From contig OZ242261.1 of the NCBI GenBank assembly GCA_965207045.1, forward strand, positions 1,116,001 to 1,180,000: a DNA stretch of 64,000 nt, read 5' to 3'. Below the pieces are notes generated by a model. It was not told the origin of the DNA. It did no database searches and saw nothing but the letters and a program-made list of their open reading frames with translations. The stretch is from G965207045 sp965207045. Its GTDB lineage: Bacteria > Pseudomonadota > Alphaproteobacteria > Rickettsiales > Anaplasmataceae. The position numbers and the translations under genes were made by a program. Shown piece by piece: positions 25,604 through 35,081 of the stretch; position 1 is the stretch's first letter, and the number at the start of each line of letters is the position of its first letter.

Positions 25604-27388
25604 TTAATTGGAAATTAGATAAGCAATAGCTTCTTCGTTAATTGAAACAGGAGACTTTCTGCGTAAATACTGCTCGAAATCTTGAAGCATTGTTTCTAAT
25701 AAAATCTCATTTAATTCTTTTTCAATTTCTTGTGTCAAAATTTTATTTCTCTTAGCTTCCTCAATTTCAATCAAAGTTCCTCTAATAAGTTTAGAATTTT
25801 TATATTTGACTGGCAGAGTTGATTCTCCTTTCTGGAGCTTGAAAATTTGATCAACAAAACTTTCAGGATAATCTTGTTGGGGAGCTTCTGTATTAGCTGT
25901 TTTAGTTCTGAAAATAGTTTTTTGTTCTAAATTACTTTTATCTATGTTGACTTCACTGGCTATTCTATTTAATTCCTTGCTTATAAAGTCTTGTTCCCAA
26001 GCATTACGAACTTCATCTTCACATTCTTCAAAATTCTTAAACTTTTCAGGGATAATTTTTGTGACTTTAACATTATAATATTCTTCTAGACCATTTTCAT
26101 CAATTAGGTTTGAAAATGACTTATCATATTCAGTCTTACTTTCTTGGTCGAAAATTAATTTTGTAAGTGTTGCACTATCATGATTTATATCAATCGGGCC
26201 AATACTCTGAACTTGTAAATTATATGATGAAATTAAATCTTCCATAGTTATCCCTGAAAGTAATTTTTCTTCTAGGTTTTTAACAAGATCTTCTAATTTT
26301 TCGTTAATCTTTTGATTTATCATTTCTTGTTCTATTTCTTTTTCTAGAACACTTTTTTCTTCTTCAGAAATTTTGTACTTTTTATTTATTTGAAAAATGT
26401 AAAGACCAGATGTGGTTTTGATTGGTGGGCTTATCTCCCCTTCTTCTAACAAGAAAATTGTTTGTAGCTTTTCAGGAAGAGTATCTTTACTTAAGTTATT
26501 TAAAACTTTATGCTCTTTAATTGTAGAGATATTTTTTTCTTTCAGGGTATCAAGAACTAATTGAGTAGAATCTGAATCCTTTACAGAGACATATGATACA
26601 TCTATTCTATCTTCAGTCATTGCAAGCATTTCTGATACTACTTCTTTATCAGCAGTAATGCTTTCGTTAATGTTGTTTTTGTTTATAAAAATGTATTCAG
26701 CTATTCTATATTCAGGTGATTTAAAAATTTTTTTATGTGTTTTATAAAAATTTTTTAATTCTTCTAACATCGGAGTTGGTATGTTTTTAACCATATCTTT
26801 TGTAAATGTATGTACATCAACAATCCTTTGTTCGTACTTGCTTTTATAAAGAATCTCAGCTGTCTCTGTGCTAAAGAAAGGGGTGTACTTGAAGGCATCA
26901 ACTGCCATTTCTTTCATTATTAATTCTTTTGTCTCTGCTATATATTTTGCTTCACTTAAATTGTTATGACGTAAAAGGAATAGTAATTTATCCTTATCGA
27001 ACTTGCCTTCTTCATTATGAAAATACTTAATCTTTTGCAAGGTGTCAGCGAAACTTTTATCACCTATTTTCAATTTTAAGTTCTTTATTAGATTCTCTAG
27101 TAATAGACTCTTTATCAACTTTTCTAATACTATTTTAGGAAGGCCTAGACTTTTTAGTTGTTCATTGCTAAAACTCATGTTTGTCATATTTTGTATATTA
27201 TTTTTTTCAATATCATACATCTTCCTGTATTGCTCGATTGAGATCTTTCTGTTGCCAACTTGTGCGACATAAGTGTTGGATGACTTGTTCATGAAAACTT
27301 GGCTAACTCCAGAAAGACCCAATGCCAGAATGACTACAAACAGAATCACCTTGGTTGAGAAAGACCCTAATTTGGAATTTTTAAACAT
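25604..27388 (-). CDS. ppiD: PpiD/SurA-type periplasmic folding factor
   Basis: A 594-residue protein with one N-terminal membrane anchor (about 7-28), a SurA-N-like helical chaperone region (about 35-180) and a rotamase-type domain (about 230-350). A further parvulin-like region and a long coiled-coil C-terminal part follow. This is the PpiD layout: an anchored chaperone at the Sec translocon exit. The ATG at 27388, giving MFKNSKLGSFSTK, is preferred over an upstream TTG. It is divergent from lolC/E. Confidence 0.85.
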   Translation of the reverse strand: MFKNSKLGSFSTKVILFVVILALGLSGVSQVFMNKSSNTYVAQVGNRKISIEQYRKMYDIEKNNIQNMTNMSFSNEQLKSLGLPKIVLEKLIKSLLLENLIKNLKLKIGDKSFADTLQKIKYFHNEEGKFDKDKLLFLLRHNNLSEAKYIAETKELIMKEMAVDAFKYTPFFSTETAEILYKSKYEQRIVDVHTFTKDMVKNIPTPMLEELKNFYKTHKKIFKSPEYRIAEYIFINKNNINESITADKEVVSEMLAMTEDRIDVSYVSVKDSDSTQLVLDTLKEKNISTIKEHKVLNNLSKDTLPEKLQTIFLLEEGEISPPIKTTSGLYIFQINKKYKISEEEKSVLEKEIEQEMINQKINEKLEDLVKNLEEKLLSGITMEDLISSYNLQVQSIGPIDINHDSATLTKLIFDQESKTEYDKSFSNLIDENGLEEYYNVKVTKIIPEKFKNFEECEDEVRNAWEQDFISKELNRIASEVNIDKSNLEQKTIFRTKTANTEAPQQDYPESFVDQIFKLQKGESTLPVKYKNSKLIRGTLIEIEEAKRNKILTQEIEKELNEILLETMLQDFEQYLRRKSPVSINEEAIAYLISN

Positions 27389-27514
27389 AAGGACGCTTAG
27401 TAAACAAAACAAGTTTCTTTTAGGGTACAGCTTTTTTAAGAATAAGTAAAATTTCGTGCTTGTGATTAATTGTTATATGATTAGAATGCTGGCAATGGCT
27501 TGTATATACTTTTC

Positions 27515-28714
27515 ATGTTTTCAAAATTTGAGTTTATTATAGCGCTGAACTACTTATATCCTCGTGGTGCTTCTGGTTTTATAGCGTTATTTTCTTTGTT
27601 TGGAATAATGTTAGGTGTTTCAACCTTAACAATTACTACTGCGATTATGAATGGCTTTCGTACGGAGTTAATAAATAGCATAATTAATACTCACGGACAT
27701 GTGAATATTTATGGCAAGCTTGATCAGAAAATTATAAACACAATTAAGGAAAATAAGTACGTTACAAAAGTTGTTCCTAGTATTGGCGGCCAAACATTAA
27801 TTAGTTCAGAATATAATAGCACTGGAGCTATAGTGCGTGGTGTTGAACTTGAGAGTATAGATAATGTTATGAAGAACATTGTGAGTGGTAATCTCAATGA
27901 TTTTAACAATGGGGTTTTGATAGGTAATAGGTTAGCTGATAACTTATCCGTTGAAGTGGGAGATCAGATAAATTTATTTTCAGCACGAAGTGTAAAAACT
28001 TTTATAGGAGATATACCAAAGATTAAGACATATACTGTTGCGGGGGTATTTAGTCTAGGTATGTTTGAATATGATAACGTTTTATTATATATGCAAGCTG
28101 ATATGGCTAGGAAGTTTTTTAATTATGATGAGCGTTTTTTCAATATTGCAAATATTTACATAAAAGATCCAGAGATAGCTGATATTTTTGCACAAAAAAT
28201 AGTAATGGATTTAGGAATTAATGCTGATAGTTGGAAGGATAGGGGAAGTTTACTTGATGCGTTGAATATGGAAAAAAGTGTAATGTTTTTCATTCTTACT
28301 ATGATAATTGTTGTTGCTTCATTTAACATAATTTCTAGCCTTACAATACTTGTGCAAAATAAAAGGCGTGATATAGCAATTTTAAGAACAATTGGTGCTA
28401 CGCGCTTTAATATAATGAAAATTTTTATTATATGTGGTAGTAGTGTTGGAGTTATAGGAACAATTTTAGGCTTAATACTGGGTATTGCTTTTGCTTATAA
28501 TATTGAAGAAATTAAACTATTGTTTGAGCAATTTTCTAACGTTAAGTTATTCAGCCCGATAATATATTTTTTTGATAGGGTTCCATCAGTGATAGTAGTG
28601 GTTGATATTGTAAAGATAAGCTTTATTTCGTTATCTTTATCATTTTTGGCAACCATATTACCAGCAATTAAAGCTGCAAAAGAAGATCCAGCAAAGATTA
28701 TACGAGAGGAATAA
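27515..28714 (+). CDS. lolC: Lipoprotein-releasing ABC permease LolC/LolE
   Basis: Inner-membrane subunit of the Lol system, which extracts lipoproteins for transfer to the outer membrane. The 399-residue protein has one N-terminal helix, a large periplasmic MacB-like domain (about 45-250) and three FtsX-type C-terminal helices. The motif FNIISSLTILVQNKRRDIAILRTIGAT is highly characteristic. One LolC/E-type protein serves both roles in many alphaproteobacteria. The ATPase gene lolD is not adjacent. The ATG at 27515 is preferred over a TTG at 27500. Confidence 0.92.
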   Translation: MFSKFEFIIALNYLYPRGASGFIALFSLFGIMLGVSTLTITTAIMNGFRTELINSIINTHGHVNIYGKLDQKIINTIKENKYVTKVVPSIGGQTLISSEYNSTGAIVRGVELESIDNVMKNIVSGNLNDFNNGVLIGNRLADNLSVEVGDQINLFSARSVKTFIGDIPKIKTYTVAGVFSLGMFEYDNVLLYMQADMARKFFNYDERFFNIANIYIKDPEIADIFAQKIVMDLGINADSWKDRGSLLDALNMEKSVMFFILTMIIVVASFNIISSLTILVQNKRRDIAILRTIGATRFNIMKIFIICGSSVGVIGTILGLILGIAFAYNIEEIKLLFEQFSNVKLFSPIIYFFDRVPSVIVVVDIVKISFISLSLSFLATILPAIKAAKEDPAKIIREE

Positions 28715-28865
28715 TTTTTGTTATTATTTTTATGAATTTGTTAGACAAAAAGTAGATAAGTAGTTAATAAAGTGTAATTTTGTGGATAAAAGTGAAAATG
28801 AAACTTGATTTGTGTCGGTTTATCGCCTAGTCTACCGGCTGTTATGGCTTAAAGGAGTGTTTGTA

Positions 28866-29150
28866 ATGAAAAAAGAAGATGCTATCAAAGCTATGAGTAT
28901 AGCCATCTCTCAATCATCTTTAACAAAGAAGGATATTGGTAAAATGTACCATGCCTTAATGGAAAAGATGTCAAGTTTATTAGAGGAAGGTGAGATAGTT
29001 AGAATACCTGGTGTTGGTACACTGTCTGTTACAACTAGGCAAAAAACAACTTATCGTGATCCTCAAACTCATGAGTTGAAAACTAAAGAAGCTCAAAAAG
29101 TGGTGCGGTTTAGAATGAGTAAAAAATTTAAGATTATTCTAAACTCTTAG
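28866..29150 (+). CDS. HU/IHF-family DNA-binding protein
   Basis: A 94-residue histone-like protein. The fold begins MKKEDAIKAMSIAISQSSLTKKDI and continues with GEIVRIPGVGTLSVTTRQKTTYRDPQT; the beta arm normally ends in RNP, here RDP. A good AAAGGAG precedes the ATG. It likely bends DNA and compacts the nucleoid. HU versus IHF cannot be decided. It is the first gene of a run that continues with dsbA and ygfZ. Confidence 0.87.
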   Translation: MKKEDAIKAMSIAISQSSLTKKDIGKMYHALMEKMSSLLEEGEIVRIPGVGTLSVTTRQKTTYRDPQTHELKTKEAQKVVRFRMSKKFKIILNS

Positions 29151-29176
29151 GTAAAATTTTTTTGGAGATTTAAAGT

Positions 29177-29959
29177 ATGAGAATTCTGGTATTGCTTATC
29201 ATAATGGTGTTAATTGCTGCTTTTCCCTTTTTTAGTAATTGGGTAGCAAAGAATAAAGGTGAGATAATTCATGATAAGAATTACATTACTGATGTAATTA
29301 AAGAATATGTCGATGGTAATCCTGAGCATATAATTTCTTCTGTAGAAAAATATATTCTGGAAAAAGATATGAAAGCAAAGGAAGAAAGTAAGTCTATAAC
29401 TAGAGAAGCTTTAAAGAATAATATGAGCAAGGTCAATGATAATAGGTACCCAAGTATTGGTGATGGAGAAGTGAATGTCGTGGAGTTTTTTAACTACATT
29501 TGTGGTTTTTGTAAACAAGTATCAAGCTCTATAGAATCAATCATTAGGAGAAATGAGGGAGATATTAGATACACTTTCAGAGAAGTTGCTGGTTTTGGTG
29601 GGATGTCTGATGCTATTGCGCGCGCTGCTTTGTCGGTTCACATGATTGATAATAGTAAATACTTTGATTTCAATAAAGCAGCTTTGAATTACAAGGGTTC
29701 ACTTAATGAGGAACTTGTTAAAGATATTGTACGTGATTTAGGAGTTGATCTAGAGGAATTCGAAAAAGTTTTTAATGGTTTAGAAGTTAAGGACATGCTA
29801 GATGAAAGTATGAAATTAATGAATGTTCTAGGGATTAATGGGACTCCTGCTTTTGTAGTATGTGATGAAGAGTTGATTATAGGTGCTGATACTGTCTCTC
29901 TTGAGAGGGCTATTGACAAATGTAAGTTAGAGAAATCTAAAAAGGATGTTTCTTCTTGA
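29177..29959 (+). CDS. dsbA: DsbA/Com1-like disulfide oxidoreductase
   Basis: A 260-residue thioredoxin-fold protein anchored by an N-terminal hydrophobic segment (about 2-18). The active site CGFC (residues 109-112) and the cis-proline loop NGTPAFVV are present. This is the pattern of the Com1/DsbA-like proteins of Rickettsiales, which introduce or shuffle disulfides in exported proteins. Its end overlaps the start of ygfZ by 14 bases. Confidence 0.9.
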   Translation: MRILVLLIIMVLIAAFPFFSNWVAKNKGEIIHDKNYITDVIKEYVDGNPEHIISSVEKYILEKDMKAKEESKSITREALKNNMSKVNDNRYPSIGDGEVNVVEFFNYICGFCKQVSSSIESIIRRNEGDIRYTFREVAGFGGMSDAIARAALSVHMIDNSKYFDFNKAALNYKGSLNEELVKDIVRDLGVDLEEFEKVFNGLEVKDMLDESMKLMNVLGINGTPAFVVCDEELIIGADTVSLERAIDKCKLEKSKKDVSS

Positions 29960-30734
29960 TCGAGGTATATTTTTTTTAAGTGGCCCTGATGTAAATAAGT
30001 TTTTACAGGGTGTTATTACTAATAATGTTAGTAAATTATCTGAAGGTCCGCTTTATGCTTTTTTATTGAATAATCAAGGTAAGTACCTTTACGATATTTT
30101 TTTGATTAAATATGATAGTGGCGTTTTGCTTGAGTATGAGAGCAGTTATAGAAGTGATATTGTGCAGCACCTTAAACAGAGTAAAATTAATTGTGATTTA
30201 TCTTTAAAGATATCTTCTTTTAGAAAGGTTTTTTCTACGTTTGTTCCGTTGGATGAAAGTTGTGATTATGTGCAGTTTTTAGATCCTCGTTCTGTTAATA
30301 TGGGTTACCGTGTTTTTAGTAAAAGAGATTTTGAAGGGTTGGTAGACAGATCTGAGTATGAATTAAAACGGATTAAAAATGTAATTCCTGACGGTAGATT
30401 AGATCTGATAAAAGGTAAATCTTTTCCTTTTGAATGTGATTTTCATTCAGCTATTGATCTAAATAAAGGTTGTTATGTTGGTCAGGAAGTGGTTGCTAGG
30501 ACTGTAGGAAGGGGGGTGATACGTAAGAAGTTTTTTTTGGTGGAGAGTCCTGAGGGAAATTCATTGCCTATTTCTAAAACTTCTATATTTGATAGGAATA
30601 ATAAAAAAATAGGAGAAATGAGATCTAGTGTTGGTAGTTTTGGCCTTGCTTTGCTTAGAACTGAAGAACTTGAACAAGTTGAAATGGGGGATATATTCAC
30701 GGGTGAAGTAAAAATTAAAGTTCATAGATTATAA
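29946..30734 (+). CDS. ygfZ: YgfZ/GcvT-like folate-binding Fe-S protein
   Basis: Tetrahydrofolate-dependent factor needed for some Fe-S enzymes such as the radical-SAM tRNA modifier MiaB. The hallmark KGCYVGQE motif lies near residues 174-181, and the N-terminus LDRGIFFLSGPDVNKFLQGVITNNV is typical. The 262-residue length is within range. With nfuA elsewhere in the window it indicates Fe-S assembly functions. It overlaps dsbA by 14 bases. Confidence 0.9.
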   Translation: MFLLDRGIFFLSGPDVNKFLQGVITNNVSKLSEGPLYAFLLNNQGKYLYDIFLIKYDSGVLLEYESSYRSDIVQHLKQSKINCDLSLKISSFRKVFSTFVPLDESCDYVQFLDPRSVNMGYRVFSKRDFEGLVDRSEYELKRIKNVIPDGRLDLIKGKSFPFECDFHSAIDLNKGCYVGQEVVARTVGRGVIRKKFFLVESPEGNSLPISKTSIFDRNNKKIGEMRSSVGSFGLALLRTEELEQVEMGDIFTGEVKIKVHRL

Positions 30735-30745
30735 TTTTCTGTGTT

Positions 30746-31702
30746 ATGAGAATATTGAAAATTACAAGACAGGGTAAATTGAAAGTAGTTCATTGTGAGG
30801 TGCCTGAATTAGGGCCGCATGATGTGTTAGTTGCAAATACTTTTTTAGGTATTAATTACATTGACATTCAGCAAAAGAAAAAAGTTATCAAATGTGAACG
30901 TGAGATTCCGGGGGTTGAAGCAGTTGGTAAAGTAGAGAATGTAGGTGAGATGGTGCAGAATTTCCAAGTTGGAGATCGAGTAGGCTATTGTACTTTATAT
31001 GGTGCTTATTGTGAGAAAAGGGTAATTGATTCAAAATGTTTGATAAAGATTCCAGATTTTATTTCTGATGAGTTAGTAGCAGCGATTCTTTTTAAGGGAA
31101 TATTTGTTCATTCTTTATTGCGTCGAGTGTATATTGTGATAAAGGGTGCTAGAGTATTGGTGCATGATGCTGATAGTGATATTGGACAGATCATTTGTCA
31201 GTGGGCGTCTTTTTCTAAGACAACTGTTATAGGAACTGTAAGCTCTGATGATAGAGCTGAGATAGCTTTGGATAATGGTTGTGAATATGTGGTAAATTAT
31301 ACAGATAGTGATTGCATTGATAACATTATGGAAGTTACTGAAGGTTGTGGGGTAAATGCTGTTTATGATTCTGTTGGTTTAAAAACTTGCAAAATTTCTT
31401 TTGGAGTTCTTACATTTTTTGGCATATATGTTTTATTTTATGAAACTTCAGGTCCTTTGCCTTCAGTTGATCTTAAGATGTTAAAATCACGCTCAACTTT
31501 TTTTACAGCTCCTTCTGTCTTTCACTACAAATCTAGTGAATTTGAATTAAATTTAAGTGTTATAGAGATATTTGAAATGGTTAAGAAAAAATATTTGAAT
31601 CCAAAAATAGCAAAAGTATATACTTTTGATGAAATTGAACAAGCACATGAAGATCTTGAAAAAAAACATTTGAATGGTCAATTAATTGTAAAAATTGGTT
31701 AG
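30746..31702 (+). CDS. Quinone oxidoreductase-like (MDR) protein with altered NADPH site
   Basis: A 318-residue medium-chain dehydrogenase/reductase of the quinone-oxidoreductase (QOR) group. It shows EIPGVEAVGKVENVG, FQVGDRVGYCTLYGAYCE and a C-terminal GQLIVKIG. The nucleotide-binding loop, normally HAAAGGVG, reads HDADSDIG, so two glycines and the small residues are gone. Several positions elsewhere are also unusual. It may bind its cofactor poorly or have a different role. It follows ygfZ closely. Confidence 0.8.
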   Translation: MRILKITRQGKLKVVHCEVPELGPHDVLVANTFLGINYIDIQQKKKVIKCEREIPGVEAVGKVENVGEMVQNFQVGDRVGYCTLYGAYCEKRVIDSKCLIKIPDFISDELVAAILFKGIFVHSLLRRVYIVIKGARVLVHDADSDIGQIICQWASFSKTTVIGTVSSDDRAEIALDNGCEYVVNYTDSDCIDNIMEVTEGCGVNAVYDSVGLKTCKISFGVLTFFGIYVLFYETSGPLPSVDLKMLKSRSTFFTAPSVFHYKSSEFELNLSVIEIFEMVKKKYLNPKIAKVYTFDEIEQAHEDLEKKHLNGQLIVKIG

Positions 31703-31756
31703 TAAATGTTTTATTTGATCGCAGAATGATATAGTATCTACTTTTAATTTTGGCTT

Positions 31757-32494
31757 ATGTGTTGGAGTGGAGAAGCTTCTGCTGTTTTAGCAGCAGTTGG
31801 AATAGGTTTTACTTTATATGCAGCTTTGAGAAAACAGCCTTTAGTGCTCTGGGTGACACTTGGTTATTTTTCGCTTATGGAATTACTACAAGCATTTACT
31901 TATACGGTTATTGATAATTGCTCAAACCAAATGAACCAAATTCTTACTCTATTAGGGTATTTTCATATTGCATTCCAGCCTTTTTTTGTTAATGCTATTT
32001 CTATGTATTTTATTCCAGAAGAAGTACGCAATAAAATTGCTTTTCCAGTTTATACCTTATGTTTTGTGTCAGTTATTGTTATGTTAATGCAAGTTTATCC
32101 ATTTGATTGGGCTGGAAAATGTGATTTAAATAGACCATTATGTAGTCATGAACACCTGTGCTCAGTTTCAGGTTCTTGGCATATTGCTTGGGATATACCT
32201 GTGAATGATATTGGTAATACTTTTGTTAATTGGGGTTTTCTTTTTGATTCTGGCTATAGCTATCCGATTGTAGCCTTTTTATTACCGCTGCTGTACGGAT
32301 CTTGGAGGATGACTCTTTATCACTATCTTGCCGGCCCATTTTTTGCATCGTTACTTGCGAGCAATGCTAACGAGAAGCCTGCAGTTTGGTGTTTGCTATC
32401 AATTGGATTGCTTCTAATTGTTGTTAAAACACCATTGCGCCAGTATCTACACGTAAAGGGTTGGTTATTATGGCCAAAAAGTTGCCGTGCATAA
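31757..32494 (+). CDS. Multi-pass membrane protein, possibly DUF5765 family
   Basis: A 245-residue protein with about seven membrane helices. It begins MCWSGEASAVLAAVGIGFTLYAA and contains paired cysteines in a loop (CDLNRPLCSHEHLC, about 122-135) and HLAGPFFA-like motif HYLAGPFFASLLA. The sequence is reminiscent of the DUF5765 family of uncharacterised membrane proteins. Function is unknown. Confidence 0.65.
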   Translation: MCWSGEASAVLAAVGIGFTLYAALRKQPLVLWVTLGYFSLMELLQAFTYTVIDNCSNQMNQILTLLGYFHIAFQPFFVNAISMYFIPEEVRNKIAFPVYTLCFVSVIVMLMQVYPFDWAGKCDLNRPLCSHEHLCSVSGSWHIAWDIPVNDIGNTFVNWGFLFDSGYSYPIVAFLLPLLYGSWRMTLYHYLAGPFFASLLASNANEKPAVWCLLSIGLLLIVVKTPLRQYLHVKGWLLWPKSCRA

Positions 32495-32511
32495 CTTGAC
32501 TTTTCTATTTT

Positions 32512-33471
32512 CTAGAAACGTCGTGGTGATGGAAGATAAGTTTCTGATTTATCTATTTGCTTTGAGCTGCAGCTAGCACATGAAGAAACTTTCGATATTA
32601 TACTGCGTCTGGAGTGCGATTTCTCCTTTTTAAATTCTTGCCGATATGTTTTTAGTATTCCTTTTCCTTCTTTGTTGAAGCTATCTAGTTTCTCCTGTAT
32701 TTCTTTGTAGTCTATTTCAATGTTTTTGCTTAACTGTTCAAATTGTTCTTTTGTAATTTTATTAGTACGTATTTTATCTTTTTCGCTTTTAAGAAATTGA
32801 GATTTCATTAGAGTTGCTTTTTCAAAGTATTCGTTGTTATTTTTCAAAAAGTCAATAAATACTGGTTTATCAGATTTAATTTCCTGATTTTTTGCTTTTA
32901 GCTTTATGGTTACGAGCACGGTTTGACATTTGTGTCGAAACAAACCTATGCTGTGATCCAAGTCTTGCTGTAATTGTGTGTATTGGGTTTTTTGTTTATT
33001 TTCTGCAGTTGCTTCATTGATTATTTGTCTTAATTTCTTCTGGCTATTCTCAATTTGTGCTTTTTCTGCGTCAGATTTTGTTTTGTTTAATAAATCTTTA
33101 CCCTTTTTTATAAGTTTCTCTAGCTTGTCTAGCTCCAGCATTGAATTTTCTTGATTAATAACTCTAACTTCCTCAAAGAAACAATCAAGTTCATCTTTAT
33201 CCTGTGGAGTACAATAGTGTCGACATTTTGCTAAGCATGAATTGATTTTACTTAACAGTTCCTTTGCTCTTGATACTTGACTTTCTTCATTGTCTGCAGG
33301 TTTAGTAACAGAAGGAAAGTTTTCTACTGGTACATGACCATCAATATAATCAAAAAATTCTTCTTCCTGTAGTATGGTTGATATATTATCTAATAATGAA
33401 CCAAGACTTGTGATAGATTCGTTATCCTTGTCTGTTGCTTTGTTAATTTCCATTTTGCTGTTTTTTTGCAT
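32512..33471 (-). CDS. Unknown coiled-coil protein
   Basis: A 319-residue, highly charged protein with no signal or membrane segment. Long stretches rich in K, E and Q (about 60-290) are predicted by eye to be alpha-helical or coiled-coil. The C-terminal tail is basic and serine- and cysteine-rich (SHSRRSIISKVSSCASCSS). No known family is apparent. It lies alone on the minus strand between plus-strand genes, like the other candidate lineage-specific proteins here. Start taken at the ATG at 33471. Confidence 0.55.
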   Translation of the reverse strand: MQKNSKMEINKATDKDNESITSLGSLLDNISTILQEEEFFDYIDGHVPVENFPSVTKPADNEESQVSRAKELLSKINSCLAKCRHYCTPQDKDELDCFFEEVRVINQENSMLELDKLEKLIKKGKDLLNKTKSDAEKAQIENSQKKLRQIINEATAENKQKTQYTQLQQDLDHSIGLFRHKCQTVLVTIKLKAKNQEIKSDKPVFIDFLKNNNEYFEKATLMKSQFLKSEKDKIRTNKITKEQFEQLSKNIEIDYKEIQEKLDSFNKEGKGILKTYRQEFKKEKSHSRRSIISKVSSCASCSSKQIDKSETYLPSPRRF

Positions 33472-33558
33472 ATTGTTAATTAGAGTAATCAAATATTATT
33501 ATGTCTCATTTAACATAAAAATTAGTATGCGTAAAGGACAAATAGATATTTTTCTGAA

Positions 33559-33882
33559 TTATTGGTTATTATATATGATGGTTTCATTTCTATCAGCATA
33601 ACCTAAAGTATTACGGATTCGTTCGTCTAATAAATCCAGATCAAGATTATCTTCGTTTAAACCATTTATCTTTTTTTCTATTGAGTTCTTGTATATGGTA
33701 AGGTCATGCAATTTTGCAGAAGAGCTTTTTATATTTTTATTTAATTCAACCCAATGGATTAAACCTCTATTACCTATTACAGCGTGGATAGAGAAATAAA
33801 ATGTAGCAATGACAAGTAAGCTAGAAGCAAATACTGACTTAAAACTCTTATACCTAAGTATACCCAAGAATATATTTAACAT
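33559..33882 (-). CDS. FtsB/DivIC-like cell-division protein
   Basis: A 107-residue bitopic protein with a short N-terminal cytoplasmic part, one helix (about 17-37) and an extracytoplasmic coiled coil (about 43-80). The septum formation initiator pattern is clear: GNRGLIHWVELN, then DLDLLDERIRNTLGYADRNETII. FtsB-type proteins bridge the divisome and its peptidoglycan synthase. It is divergent from pdhB, as is common in alphaproteobacteria. Confidence 0.85.
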   Translation of the reverse strand: MLNIFLGILRYKSFKSVFASSLLVIATFYFSIHAVIGNRGLIHWVELNKNIKSSSAKLHDLTIYKNSIEKKINGLNEDNLDLDLLDERIRNTLGYADRNETIIYNNQ

Positions 33883-33998
33883 TGTGTCGGATATATCGTC
33901 TTATAGTAAAGTTAATGTTAACATTTTCAGTTACATGATGATAATTTAATAATATTATGTTAAAAGCAAATATAACACAATTAATCATACAATAAAGA

Positions 33999-34979
33999 AT
34001 GACAGAGGTAACGGTAAGAGAAGCACTACTTAAAGCTATAGAAGGAGAAATGGAGCGCGATAAAAATGTATTTATTATGGGAGAGGAAGTGGCCAGGTAT
34101 CAAGGGGCTTATAAAGTTACTCAAGGTTTGTTAGATAAATTCGGTCCAGAAAGAGTAATTGATACGCCAATTACAGAACATGGATTTGCAGGAATTGGTG
34201 TTGGTGCTGCGTTTGCTGGTTTAAGACCGATAGTAGAATTTATGACTTTCAATTTTGCTACGCAAGCAATAGATCACATCATAAACTCTGCAGCAAAAAC
34301 TCGTTATATGTCAGGTGGTCAGGTCTCTTGTCCTATTGTTTTTCGTGGTCCAAATGGTGCTGCAGCTCGTGTTGGTGCACAACATTCACAATGCTATGCA
34401 TCTTGGTATGCACATGTTCCTGGGCTTAAAGTTATAGCTCCGTATTTTGCAGCGGATTGTAAGGGTCTGCTTGCAGCTGCAATTCGAGATCCAGATCCTG
34501 TGATATTTCTAGAAAATGAAATTGTTTATGGTTTTAACCATGAAGTTGGAAATGCTTTTGATGAGGTTTACACAACAGAAATCGGCAAAGCAAATATTGT
34601 AAGGGAAGGAAGTGATATTACAATCGTTACTTTTTCTATTGGAGTGAAAATTGCTATGGAGGCAGCAGAAGTTCTTGCAAAAGAAGGTATTTCCATTGAG
34701 GTGTTGGACTTGAGAACATTGCGACCTTTGGATATTGAAGCAATAATTAAATCTGTACAAAAAACGAATAAGCTAGTTTTGGTAGAAGAAGGATGGCCTT
34801 TTACTGGAATCAGTTCAGCAATATCAGCTCTTGTTATGGAAAAAGCTTTTGATTATCTTGATGCACCAATAAAGCGCGTTAATGGCAAGGATGTACCGTT
34901 ACCTTACGCCAAAAACCTGGAACAATTAGCTTTACCAAACTTTCAAGATATTATTAAAGTAGTTAGAAAAATTGTCTGA
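33999..34979 (+). CDS. pdhB: Pyruvate dehydrogenase E1 component, beta subunit
   Basis: Half of the heterotetrameric thiamin-diphosphate E1 enzyme that decarboxylates pyruvate. The 326-residue protein shows FIMGEEVARYQGAYKVTQGL, DTPITEHGFAGIGVGAA, EFMTFNFA and the C-terminal EEGWPFTGISSAI. There is no N-terminal lipoyl domain, unlike many free-living alphaproteobacteria, but as in other Rickettsiales. pdhA is not adjacent. A possible terminator follows. Confidence 0.96.
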   Translation: MTEVTVREALLKAIEGEMERDKNVFIMGEEVARYQGAYKVTQGLLDKFGPERVIDTPITEHGFAGIGVGAAFAGLRPIVEFMTFNFATQAIDHIINSAAKTRYMSGGQVSCPIVFRGPNGAAARVGAQHSQCYASWYAHVPGLKVIAPYFAADCKGLLAAAIRDPDPVIFLENEIVYGFNHEVGNAFDEVYTTEIGKANIVREGSDITIVTFSIGVKIAMEAAEVLAKEGISIEVLDLRTLRPLDIEAIIKSVQKTNKLVLVEEGWPFTGISSAISALVMEKAFDYLDAPIKRVNGKDVPLPYAKNLEQLALPNFQDIIKVVRKIV

Positions 34980-34995
34980 TTTATAAACCAATTGT

Positions 34996-35014
34996 AGCTA
35001 TTTTTTAGCTTTTT
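34996..35014 (+). terminator. Possible terminator after pdhB
   Basis: AGCTA and TAGCT form a short stem around a T-rich loop, followed by five T residues, 17 bases after the pdhB stop and before the rpoD promoter. The stem is weak. Confidence 0.4.
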
Positions 35015-35022
35015 GCTGATAT

Positions 35023-35051
35023 TTGATATGTGAAAGTTAATTGTGTACAAT
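35023..35051 (+). promoter_or_regulatory. Putative promoter of rpoD
   Basis: TTGATA (35023-35028) and TACAAT (35046-35051) with a 17-base spacer end 30 bases before the rpoD GTG. Confidence 0.65.
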
Positions 35052-35081
35052 ATTCAAGTTAAAATTTTTTTATATTAACAC

